This document shows positions 6,992 through 13,536 of a stretch of 16,732 bases of DNA, piece by piece; the first letter of the stretch is position 1, and each line of letters begins with the position of its first letter. This DNA comes from Darwinibacter acetoxidans_A. GTDB lineage: Bacteria > Bacillota > Limnochordia > Darwinibacteriales > Darwinibacteriaceae. Both the position numbers and the translations under genes were made by a program. A model generated the notes under the pieces. That model saw only the letters and a program-made list of their open reading frames with translations, was not told where the DNA came from and did no database searches. Where the stretch lies: positions 1-16,732 of the forward strand of contig JBHGWS010000133.1 in the NCBI GenBank assembly GCA_041936745.1, written 5' to 3'.

Positions 6992-7180
6992 TTATTCCGC
7001 TTTTTTAACCTTCATTACTTGCCTTCCTTTATATGAGCCACAACTGAGGCAGGCTCGATGAGGCAGTTTTGGTTCACCGCAGCTTGGGCAGGTGTTTGCG
7101 TTAGGTGCTGCAATTCTCCTCCAATTTGCCTTCCTGCTTCTAGTCCTTGCTTTCGAATGTTTTCTCTTTGGTACTGCCAT
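6992..7180 (-). CDS. rpmF: 50S ribosomal protein L32
   Basis: Small basic protein of the large ribosomal subunit. 62 residues starting MAVPKRKHSKARTRSR, with a zinc ribbon made by Cys31, Cys34, Cys44 and Cys47, i.e. the zinc-binding form rather than the cysteine-free paralogue some bacteria use under zinc shortage. ATG start with GAGGAGG 7 nt upstream. Its first 41 nt overlap the end of the preceding yceD gene in another frame. Followed by an intrinsic terminator. Confidence 0.97.
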   Translation of the reverse strand: MAVPKRKHSKARTRSRKANWRRIAAPNANTCPSCGEPKLPHRACLSCGSYKGRQVMKVKKAE

Positions 7181-7721
7181 TTTCTTTCCTCCTCTCCGCG
7201 GTCTTTAACAATTCTTGTAAAGGCGCCATGCGGATGTCAACTTCCGGGCTGAGGCAGTCGCACGTTTCATCTGCCAAACGTATCCCGCAAACAGGGCATA
7301 ACCCGGGGCAGTCCGGCTCGCAGACGCTTTTCATAGGGATATTCATTAAAACGGATTCCCTGATTAAATCGGCAAGATCCAACTCGTCCCCTTCGACAAG
7401 GGGAATCTCTTCTACCATAAATTCATCTTCTTCCGCTTCTTCAGGCTTGAGTGGAGTACTCCGGAATTCCTCTTCAACCCGCGCCTGCAGTTTCAATTCA
7501 AATTCATCCAAGCAGCGGCTGCACTGCAGGCCCACTGCCAAGCCCAGCTCGCCTTGAACTAAAAAGCCGTTGCCCGTATTAGTTACGGTAAGCTGAACTT
7601 CAATTGGTGACAAGGCATGAAGAATTTCAGGATTGGATTCCAAAAACTCACTGGCAACCCGCTCGTTAACCTTAAACGATGCCCCTTTTCGTCCCAGTAA
7701 AGAACTAATGTTGATACGCAT
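7140..7721 (-). CDS. yceD: DUF177 / YceD family protein (YlbN-like)
   Basis: 193 residues. The DUF177 family is almost always encoded next to rpmF and is linked to 23S rRNA accumulation and large-subunit assembly; the exact role is not settled. Two cysteine clusters are seen: Cys67-x2-Cys70 (QCSRCLDEF) and a dense C-terminal set Cys134, Cys138, Cys142, Cys145, Cys154, Cys156, suggesting a metal site; an acidic stretch lies between (about 85-120). The frame is open to 7766, but the ATG at 7721 has AGGTGAT 4-5 nt upstream, fits the usual family start MRINISSLL, and lies just after a consensus promoter, so the longer form is rejected. The C-terminal tail overlaps rpmF by 41 nt. Confidence 0.9.
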   Translation of the reverse strand: MRINISSLLGRKGASFKVNERVASEFLESNPEILHALSPIEVQLTVTNTGNGFLVQGELGLAVGLQCSRCLDEFELKLQARVEEEFRSTPLKPEEAEEDEFMVEEIPLVEGDELDLADLIRESVLMNIPMKSVCEPDCPGLCPVCGIRLADETCDCLSPEVDIRMAPLQELLKTAERRKENGSTKEKTFESKD

Positions 7722-7737
7722 CCCAATCACCTCATAG

Positions 7738-7766
7738 ATTATACAAAGATTACCTGCCGGTGTCAA
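7738..7766 (-). promoter_or_regulatory. Perfect-consensus sigma-A promoter for yceD-rpmF
   Basis: Minus strand: TTGACA (7761-7766), exactly 17 bp, TATAAT (7738-7743). The -35 hexamer contains the TGA stop of the upstream patatin gene. The expected transcription start (7 nt after the -10) is near 7731, only about 10 nt before the yceD ATG, so the leader holds little more than the Shine-Dalgarno site. A strong constitutive promoter fits a ribosomal protein gene. Confidence 0.9.
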
Positions 7767-8551
7767 CTGTAAGAGTCGAGCTTGAGCCCAATTAATCGTT
7801 TGATCTCATCTATATTTGCTAAAGCCACTTCTCTCCCTTTTTCTATAATCTCCCCGGCGCGATTTAACTGCGTAAAAGTAACGTTGCCTAAGTCCGGATT
7901 TAAAACAATGTCGCCGCCAACAGGGTTTGATTTAACCACCTGGTGCTGGAGGATATCGATACTGTTAATAATCACATCACTGAGATTGCGCAGTTTGCTC
8001 CGAAGTGGGCCAACGCCCACATCAACGGCTATCACGAAATCTGCGCCTAAATTTCTGCAGACTTGCACAGGAACCCGATCTACCAAGGCCCCATCCACTA
8101 AAGTACGGCCGTTTAATTGCACCGGCACGAAAATACCGGGAATGGACATGCTCGCTTGGGCCCCGTCCGCGGCCAAGCCCGAGTCGATAACTACCTCTTT
8201 CCCTGTGGCCAGATCGGTGGCAACAACCGCTGTTGGGATATTTAAGTCTTCAAAACGTTTTTCCTGGGTTAAAAGCCGCATCATCTGATGTATTTTATCA
8301 GATGATACCAAGCCCCATTTAGTGATCGTGAAACTGACCAGGTCATTCCAGACCATCTCATCAGCCATTTTTGCCAGCAGCTTTAAATCTGCCCCCGCGG
8401 CGTATAAAACGCCGATGAGTGCACCTGCACTGGTGCCGGCTACAGCATGAATGGGGATTTTATGCTCTTCTAAAACCTGTAAAACCCCAATATTGGCTAA
8501 CCCCCGGGCCGCACCGGCACCTAAAGCCACCCCCACCTTGAAATCGGGCAT
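7763..8551 (-). CDS. ylbK: Patatin-like phospholipase, YlbK/RssA family
   Basis: Predicted serine acyl hydrolase using a Ser-Asp dyad. 262 residues from the ATG at 8551, which has GGAGGTG 6 nt upstream (a GTG three codons earlier would lie within this site). The oxyanion-hole loop GAGAARG is at residues 11-17, nucleophile Ser41 in GTSAG, and catalytic Asp153 in DGA (153-155). No signal peptide or membrane helix, so cytoplasmic or loosely membrane-bound. B. subtilis ylbK has the same position next to ylbJ and upstream of ylbN-rpmF. The natural substrate is unknown; release of acyl chains from lipid is an inference. A 10-bp perfect inverted repeat lies inside the gene at 8280-8306. Confidence 0.92.
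   Translation of the reverse strand: MPDFKVGVALGAGAARGLANIGVLQVLEEHKIPIHAVAGTSAGALIGVLYAAGADLKLLAKMADEMVWNDLVSFTITKWGLVSSDKIHQMMRLLTQEKRFEDLNIPTAVVATDLATGKEVVIDSGLAADGAQASMSIPGIFVPVQLNGRTLVDGALVDRVPVQVCRNLGADFVIAVDVGVGPLRSKLRNLSDVIINSIDILQHQVVKSNPVGGDIVLNPDLGNVTFTQLNRAGEIIEKGREVALANIDEIKRLIGLKLDSYS
8280..8306. repeat. Perfect 10-bp inverted repeat inside ylbK
   Basis: Arms ATCATCTGAT (8280-8289) and ATCAGATGAT (8297-8306) flank a 7-nt AT-rich loop. It encodes the protein stretch SSDKIHQMM, so it may be chance, but the arms are perfect. On the mRNA it would form a hairpin in the middle of the gene. Confidence 0.6.
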
Positions 8552-8587
8552 CGTACACACCTCCGGTTATATTCTCCTTTAGCTTTT

Positions 8588-8596
8588 AGTATAAAT
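8588..8596. promoter_or_regulatory. Overlapping divergent -10-like elements between ylbK and ylbJ
   Basis: In the 77-nt gap between the two divergent genes, the minus strand carries TATACT (8588-8593) and the plus strand TATAAAT (8590-8596) over the same bases. Neither has a convincing -35 at 16-18 bp. A weak or alternative-sigma promoter is likely. B. subtilis ylbJ is under sigma E, but I could not fit a sigma E site well here. Confidence 0.35.
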
Positions 8597-8628
8597 AAAC
8601 ATAATGGCAAGAAAGGGTGATCGGCACC

Positions 8629-9837
8629 ATGGCCCGCAGCCGCGTCTTGGCACTTTTAGTTTTAGTTATTACAATCATCATTGTTGTTTACCCGGAAGCA
8701 GCCTTTCGGGCTTCCCTCGACGGCTTAAAACTTTGGTTTGAAATTGTCCTGCCCGCTTTACTGCCCTTTTTTATCATGGCTGATCTCTTAATGGGTTTGG
8801 GGGTGGTGCATTTTATCGGCGCCCTTTTGGAACCCTTGATGCGCCCTCTTTTTAAAATACCCGGGGTCGGCGGTTTTGCAGTGGCGATGGGTTTAGCCGC
8901 AGGCTATCCCTTAGGAGCGAAAATTACGGGCGAATTAAAAAGAAAGAATCTTTTAACGCCCGTGGAAGCGGAGCGCTTGGTCAGCTTTGCTAATACGGCT
9001 GATCCCCTTTTCATTATCGGTGCCGTGGCAGTTGGCATGTTTAACTTTCCCGAATTAGGTGCCACTTTAGTCTTAGCCCACTATCTGGCTGCCGTGTTGG
9101 TAGGTTTCTGTATGCGTTTTCACCGGGGGCAGGAGAGTCCCGTAATAAAAAGAAAAGCCGGCTATTTCCAAAACGCATTCCGTTCCCTGGATGCGGCCCG
9201 CCGAAAGGACGGGCGGTCTTTGGGCCGCCTGTTTGGCGATTCCGTCCAAGACACATTCCAAGCCATGCTTTTCATCGGTGGCTGCATTATGATTTTTTCC
9301 GTTTTGGTCAGGGTAATTAACGCGGCGGGGTTTATGGCTCCCATCAACGTCATCATCGCTCAGATCCTGGCATTTTTGGGCCTGGATAAAAATCTGGGCC
9401 CGGCAGTCGTCAACGGTTTTTTCGAAACCACTTTGGGCGCTCAAACAGCAAGCCTGGCTTTGGCACCCCTGCAGGCGCAGGCGACGATTACAAGTTTTGT
9501 TGTCGGCTGGAGCGGCCTATCAGTCCTCAGCCAGGTTGCGGCCCTGTTGGCGGGCACTAAAATACGCCTCGGCCCATATCTTCTGGCCCGGCTTTTACAC
9601 GGTTTTTTTGCCGCCGTTATCACCGCGGTTCTTTTAGGCCCCGCCGACTTCATACCGGCTGCTTTAATTAAAGCGGTGCCGGCTCTGAGCGGGGTAGATT
9701 TAATCAAAGGTTCTTTTTTGGGAAGGCTCCTTGCCTCCACCCGCCTGGCCGCCAGCATCACGTTTATCCTTGTGATTTTCTTGAGCCTGGTTTGGCTCGT
9801 TAAAAGAATAGTCTATATTTCGTTCCGCAGCTCTTAA
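8629..9837 (+). CDS. ylbJ: Sporulation integral membrane protein YlbJ
   Basis: Polytopic membrane protein needed for efficient spore formation in B. subtilis, where it is made under sigma E in the mother cell. 402 residues with roughly eight to ten hydrophobic segments, the first at about residues 6-24; contains the nucleoside-recognition/Gate type pattern (GGFAVAMGLAAGYPLGAK and NTADPLFIIGAVAVGM near 75-145, then a second copy-like half ending GFFETTLGAQTAS and VGWSGLSVLSQVAAL). The molecular function is not known; transport is an inference from the fold. Start: the ATG at 8629 has AAGGGTGATC 6 nt upstream; a GTG at 8617 would lie inside this site. The only complete plus-strand gene of the window; its stop shares three bases with that of the convergent gene. 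Confidence 0.94.
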   Translation: MARSRVLALLVLVITIIIVVYPEAAFRASLDGLKLWFEIVLPALLPFFIMADLLMGLGVVHFIGALLEPLMRPLFKIPGVGGFAVAMGLAAGYPLGAKITGELKRKNLLTPVEAERLVSFANTADPLFIIGAVAVGMFNFPELGATLVLAHYLAAVLVGFCMRFHRGQESPVIKRKAGYFQNAFRSLDAARRKDGRSLGRLFGDSVQDTFQAMLFIGGCIMIFSVLVRVINAAGFMAPINVIIAQILAFLGLDKNLGPAVVNGFFETTLGAQTASLALAPLQAQATITSFVVGWSGLSVLSQVAALLAGTKIRLGPYLLARLLHGFFAAVITAVLLGPADFIPAALIKAVPALSGVDLIKGSFLGRLLASTRLAASITFILVIFLSLVWLVKRIVYISFRSS

Positions 9838-10298
9838 TCTTCGGCCTGCTGTTTATTTAATTCTTCCTTGCTCCGTTTCACTACGGCGAGGGTTTTTTCC
9901 AAAGCTTCCTGCAGGTTGGCGAAGATTTGGTCCGCGTATTCAATCGCGCCCCCTTCAACCTCCCTGGCTCGCCTGTGGGCCTCTTCTAGAAGCCTTTTGC
10001 CTTCTTCTTCCGCCTGCCGGTGTATTTCGTTGTTGCGCACAAGCTTGGCAGCATATTCTTCTGCTTTGGCTATCATTCTTTCCGCTTGTTCTTGGCCCTC
10101 AGCGATCATTTTATCCCGCTCAGCCGAGACGGCTTCCGCGCGCCTTACTTCCGCGGGAATAGCTGTGCGGATAATGTCAATTAAATCAAAGAGCTCATCG
10201 GCATCAACTAGGATCTTGCCGACAAGGGGGACTTCCGGCGCCCTTTCCACAAGTATTTCCAATTGATCAATTAAGACCATGAGGTTAACTCGATTCAC
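9834..10298 (-). CDS. Coiled-coil protein, SepIVA/DivIVA-like
   Basis: 154 residues, not an enzyme by any motif I can see. Residues 8-50 form a short hydrophobic domain (VLIDQLEILVERAPEVP, then a loop, then DADELFDLIDIIRTAIPAEV), followed by a charged Ala/Glu-rich coiled coil from about 52 to 115 and a C-terminal helix (YADQIFANLQEALEKTL). The same plan, including 'VP ... ELIDDIKDAIP' and a final helix, is what I recall of mycobacterial SepIVA, a DivIVA-like septation factor encoded beside yceD and rnc. Automatic annotation often calls such proteins ATPase or V-type subunit H merely because of the coiled coil. GTG start with AGAGGTAGGA just upstream; 3 nt after coaD. Function is inferred only. 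Confidence 0.75.
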   Translation of the reverse strand: MNRVNLMVLIDQLEILVERAPEVPLVGKILVDADELFDLIDIIRTAIPAEVRRAEAVSAERDKMIAEGQEQAERMIAKAEEYAAKLVRNNEIHRQAEEEGKRLLEEAHRRAREVEGGAIEYADQIFANLQEALEKTLAVVKRSKEELNKQQAED

Positions 10299-10301
10299 AT
10301 C

Positions 10302-10790
10302 CTACCTCTCCCCGTTTTTAAATTTTTCATATAATAGTTTGGCCACCAGCGGGCTGACCCACTTTGTAACATCGCCGCCCAGGCTGGCAACTTCTTTGAC
10401 GGCGGAGGAACTGATAAATGAATATTCGCTGCTGGTCATCATAAAAACCGTTTCAATTGACTGCTGCAGGTTGCGGTTCATCGCCGCTAATTTAAATTCA
10501 AAATCAAAGTCGGTGACTGCCCTTAAGCCCCTGACTAAGGCAACGGCCTCTTTTTCCCGGGCGTATTCCACCGCTAAACCGTAAAAAGACTCCACGCTTA
10601 CATTAGTGAGCCCTTTTGTCTCTTCCCGCAGCATTGCCAAGCGCTCTTCCAGAGAAAAAAGCGGGACTTTGGCCGGATTTATCAGGACAGAGATGTAGAT
10701 ATAATCAAAAAGATTACTGGCTCGTTTAATGATATCTAAATGCCCATATGTAACGGGATCAAAAGTGCCCGGGCACACTCCGATTCTCAC
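10302..10790 (-). CDS. coaD: Phosphopantetheine adenylyltransferase
   Basis: Fourth step of coenzyme A synthesis: ATP plus 4'-phosphopantetheine gives dephospho-CoA. 162 residues, the usual size. The nucleotidyltransferase signature is seen as GTFDPVTYGHLD, with T14-Y15-G16-H17 as the (T/H)xGH motif, then VRGLRAVTDFDFE near residue 90 and SEYSFISSSAVKEVA near 130. GTG start with AAGGAGG 7 nt upstream; its G overlaps the last base of the rsmD stop (TAGTG), so translation is likely coupled. The product supplies CoA and, through it, the phosphopantetheine of ACP. Equivalent to B. subtilis ylbI. Confidence 0.96.
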   Translation of the reverse strand: MRIGVCPGTFDPVTYGHLDIIKRASNLFDYIYISVLINPAKVPLFSLEERLAMLREETKGLTNVSVESFYGLAVEYAREKEAVALVRGLRAVTDFDFEFKLAAMNRNLQQSIETVFMMTSSEYSFISSSAVKEVASLGGDVTKWVSPLVAKLLYEKFKNGER

Positions 10791-11347
10791 TACTTGTCCT
10801 CCTTGTACTTGAAGAAGCTTAATTTAGTATCGCCGTAGATCCGTTCATCCGTTAGACAAAATTTCAACATATCCCAGGAAATTTCCTCTTTTTTACTCGC
10901 TTCCCCGATAATTATTCCGCCCTTTTTCAAAAGGGGGATTTCCGCCAGCACAGATAAAGTGCTTGTGAACAGCCCTTTTTCATAAGGAGGATCAAAGAAA
11001 ATTATGTCAAAAAATTGTTCTTCCCGCTGCAGCCGCCGCAGGCTGCGGAACGCATCGGCCCGAAAAACTTTGCCGCCGCTTAAACGGGTTTTCTCTAAAT
11101 TGTCTTTGATCACATTTACCGCAGCGGGGTTCGAATCTATAAATACGGCACGGGCGGCACCCCTGCTTAAGGCTTCAATGCCAATACCGCCATTACCTGC
11201 AAATAAATCTAAAAAATAAGCCCCGGCTAGCTGGGGCCCTAGGATATTAAACAGTGCTTCTTTTACGCGGTCAGCTGTGGGCCGCGTGGCTGAGCCTGCT
11301 AAACTGGCTAGTTTAGTGCCTTTAGCCTGCCCCGCAATTACTCTCAT
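10790..11347 (-). CDS. rsmD: 16S rRNA (guanine(966)-N2)-methyltransferase
   Basis: Methylates G966 (E. coli numbering) of 16S rRNA in the small subunit using S-adenosylmethionine. 185 residues from the ATG at 11347, which has GGAGGAG 4 nt upstream; a longer frame to 11404 has no ribosome site. Motifs: N-terminal MRVIAGQAKG and RPTADRVKEALFNIL, SAM-binding LDLFAGNGGIG at 46-56, catalytic DPPY at 119-122. Equivalent to B. subtilis ylbH, also directly upstream of coaD. Confidence 0.95.
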   Translation of the reverse strand: MRVIAGQAKGTKLASLAGSATRPTADRVKEALFNILGPQLAGAYFLDLFAGNGGIGIEALSRGAARAVFIDSNPAAVNVIKDNLEKTRLSGGKVFRADAFRSLRRLQREEQFFDIIFFDPPYEKGLFTSTLSVLAEIPLLKKGGIIIGEASKKEEISWDMLKFCLTDERIYGDTKLSFFKYKEDK

Positions 11348-11378
11348 GGCTCTCCTCCATCCTGTGGGTTTTTTTACC

Positions 11379-11384
11379 AGTATA
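11379..11384 (-). promoter_or_regulatory. Possible -10 element upstream of rsmD
   Basis: TATACT on the minus strand, about 30 nt before the rsmD start, in the 132-nt gap after recG. The hexamer 17 bp upstream (TATGTG) is a poor -35, so this is only a candidate for an independent rsmD-coaD promoter. The gap otherwise contains purine-rich sequence and no gene. Confidence 0.35.
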
Positions 11385-11469
11385 GAAGTTAGGAGCATTA
11401 CCACATACTAACAACCGAAGAGAATGACCTCCCCAAAGGTTAGGAAAGAAAAGATTTCTCCTCTCCCGG

Positions 11470-11493
11470 GGCAACGGTACTAGGTCCGTTGCC
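11470..11493 (-). terminator. Inverted repeat enclosing the recG stop codon
   Basis: GGCAACGG and CCGTTGCC form a perfect 8-bp stem with an 8-nt loop; the recG TAG (11480-11482) lies in the loop. On the recG transcript it is followed by a C/G/A-rich stretch, not U residues, so it is not a classic intrinsic terminator. It may stabilise the recG 3' end or terminate with help. Confidence 0.45.
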
Positions 11494-13504
11494 TCTTTAT
11501 TTCTGCCTGCAGCCGGGGAAATGCCGCTAATGTGGGATCTTTTTCGAGAAGTTCGTGCGCCTGCTGGGCACTTTTCTTTAAAATATCACGGTCTTCAACA
11601 ATGTCCCCTATTTTAAATAAAGGCTGGCCCCACTGCCTGACGCCTAAAAGATCGCCGGGCCCGCGCAGCTTTAGATCCGCTTCCGCAATGTGAAAGCCGT
11701 CATTGGAACGGCGGATAACATTTAACCGCTCTTTGCTCTGCTCGCTGAATGAATAGGGCAGCAAAAAGCAGATGCCCGGTTCGCTACCCCGGCCGACCCG
11801 CCCTCGTAATTGGTGAAGTTGGGCAAGCCCAAACCGCTCAGCGTTTTCAATAACCATAACTGTGGCATTGGGAACATTCATTCCCACTTCAATAACTGTT
11901 GTGGCAATGAGCACATCAATTTCCCCGCGGAGAAACTCTGCCATTATTTCTTCTTTTTCTTTCCCCATCTGCCCGTGCACTAAACCGACACGCACTGACC
12001 GGAGATAGCCTTTTTTTAGATCCTCCATCTCCTGCACGGCCGCTTTTAAATCCAGGTGCTCGGATTCTTCCACTAGAGGAAAAACAACAAAAGCCTGCTG
12101 GCCCAGGCGTACCCGGGAAACTACATAGCGGTAAACGTCGGCCCGTTTATTGGGGTGGACCAAGCGCGTGTCCACAACGTGGCGGCCTTTGGGCAGCTCT
12201 CTAATTTCTGTCGTATCCAAATCCCCGTAGGCTGTTAACGCTAAAGAGCGGGGAATGGGAGTCGCGCTCATGACTAAAAGATCCGCATTGCCTTTGCCTA
12301 ATAAGGCAAGCCTCTGCCGGACGCCGAAGCGGTGCTGTTCATCGACGATGGCTAAAGTGAGGTTTTTGAAATCGACTTTTTCTGTAATCAAGGCATGTGT
12401 CCCCACAACCACATCGATCTCGCCGGCAGCTATGCCTTGGCGCACCTGCTCTTGTGCTTTATTCGGCATATTGCCCACTAAAAGCTCAGTCGTAATGCCC
12501 AAAGGTTCAAGTGCTGCTTGGAAACGTTCGGCCATCTGCCTGGCTAAAACTTCAGTGGGCACCATCATGGCTGCCTGGCCCCCGTTTTCCACCGCTTTAA
12601 TGCAGGCATATTCCGCCACAACTGTCTTGCCCGAACCGACTTCACCCTGGATCAAACGGCGCATTTGGAGGGTCGATTCCATATCCCCCGCCACGTCCGT
12701 TAAAGCGGATTTTTGATCGTTTGTCAGCGTAAAGGGCAGGTTTTTTAGGTATTTGGCTACCAGTTTTCCGTCAGGCCTGTGCTTAACTCCTGCCGCCGCT
12801 TGGCGGCCTAACTGTAGGCCCAGGTGAAAGAGAAAAAACTCCTCAAAAACAAGCCTTTCCCGGGCTTGTTTTTGCAGAGCATGATTTTTAGGAAAATGAA
12901 TTTGGCGCAGAGCCTCCCGCCGGCTCATGAATGTGTTTAAAAATTGCGGTAAGATTTCGTCTATTTCCTCCAAGTGTTTAAGGCTGGTTTCTACCCAAGC
13001 AACCCTTTGGGCATTGCTCACCGTCGCCACTAAAGGATAGACAGGAAAAAGCCCCTTCCTTGGCTGCTTTAAGAAGAATTCCGCCGAAGCCATCTCCGGC
13101 CCCCGCAACCCTGCGGTAACCTGGCCGAAAACCCAAAGCTGCTTCGCCTTATTTAAACGCCTGTAGAGATAGCTGGGGCCCGCCCCTCTGTGAAAGACAA
13201 ACCAAGTTAGATTAAGCGGCGTCAAAGACCATTCTTCCCCCTGCAGCTGGGCTTGAATTAAACGGCGGCCCCGGGATATGTGCCGTTCCCTGAGATTAGT
13301 AAGGCTGCCGGTTATAAGCTGCGTTTCGCCCGGGATTGCCTCATGGGGCTGAAAAGTTTGGGTAAAATCCTTATAACTGCGGGGGAAACTGTATAACACG
13401 TCGCGGACCGTGAATAAACCGAGTTTTTTGATGGTTTGAGCTCGTTTGGGGCCCACCCCCTGTAAAACTGTAACAGGGCTGTCCAAAAATTGTTTTTCTG
13501 TCAC
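11480..13504 (-). CDS. recG: ATP-dependent DNA helicase RecG
   Basis: Superfamily 2 helicase that remodels stalled replication forks and branched recombination intermediates. 674 residues, close to the usual length. N-terminal wedge domain of about 240 residues with LQGVGPKRAQ near 14-23 and an OB-like fold; Walker A GEVGSGKT at 287-294; Walker B/DExH DEQH at 388-391; SATPIP at 413-418; motif VI QLRGRVGRG at 564-572. GTG start at 13504 with AGAGGTGA 4 nt upstream. It follows degV by 32 nt. An intragenic 12-bp inverted repeat (12844-12874) lies in the codons for residues 211-221. Confidence 0.97.
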   Translation of the reverse strand: MTEKQFLDSPVTVLQGVGPKRAQTIKKLGLFTVRDVLYSFPRSYKDFTQTFQPHEAIPGETQLITGSLTNLRERHISRGRRLIQAQLQGEEWSLTPLNLTWFVFHRGAGPSYLYRRLNKAKQLWVFGQVTAGLRGPEMASAEFFLKQPRKGLFPVYPLVATVSNAQRVAWVETSLKHLEEIDEILPQFLNTFMSRREALRQIHFPKNHALQKQARERLVFEEFFLFHLGLQLGRQAAAGVKHRPDGKLVAKYLKNLPFTLTNDQKSALTDVAGDMESTLQMRRLIQGEVGSGKTVVAEYACIKAVENGGQAAMMVPTEVLARQMAERFQAALEPLGITTELLVGNMPNKAQEQVRQGIAAGEIDVVVGTHALITEKVDFKNLTLAIVDEQHRFGVRQRLALLGKGNADLLVMSATPIPRSLALTAYGDLDTTEIRELPKGRHVVDTRLVHPNKRADVYRYVVSRVRLGQQAFVVFPLVEESEHLDLKAAVQEMEDLKKGYLRSVRVGLVHGQMGKEKEEIMAEFLRGEIDVLIATTVIEVGMNVPNATVMVIENAERFGLAQLHQLRGRVGRGSEPGICFLLPYSFSEQSKERLNVIRRSNDGFHIAEADLKLRGPGDLLGVRQWGQPLFKIGDIVEDRDILKKSAQQAHELLEKDPTLAAFPRLQAEIKRQRT
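12844..12874 (-). repeat. Perfect 12-bp inverted repeat with U-tract inside recG
   Basis: Minus strand: CAAAAACAAGCC, a 7-nt loop, GGCTTGTTTTTG. The stem is perfect and its 3' arm ends in five T residues, so the RNA resembles an intrinsic terminator within the recG reading frame. The protein sequence here is conserved-looking (ARERLVFEE), so selection on the protein may explain it in part. Confidence 0.6.
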
Positions 13505-13536
13505 AAGCTCACCTCTACAAAAAGGACCCTGAAAGA

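Noticed and set aside
8560..8610. Sigma E promoter for ylbJ
   Set aside because: A TATATT lies in the right area, but no sequence at the proper distance fits the CATACAnT -10 element well.
9195..9232. Inverted words GCGGCCC ... GGGCCGC in ylbJ
   Set aside because: Seven bases with a loop of over 20 nt in GC-rich coding sequence; likely chance.
9073..9444. Minus-strand open frame of 123 codons opposite ylbJ
   Set aside because: No family resemblance or ribosome site; ylbJ on the plus strand is clear.
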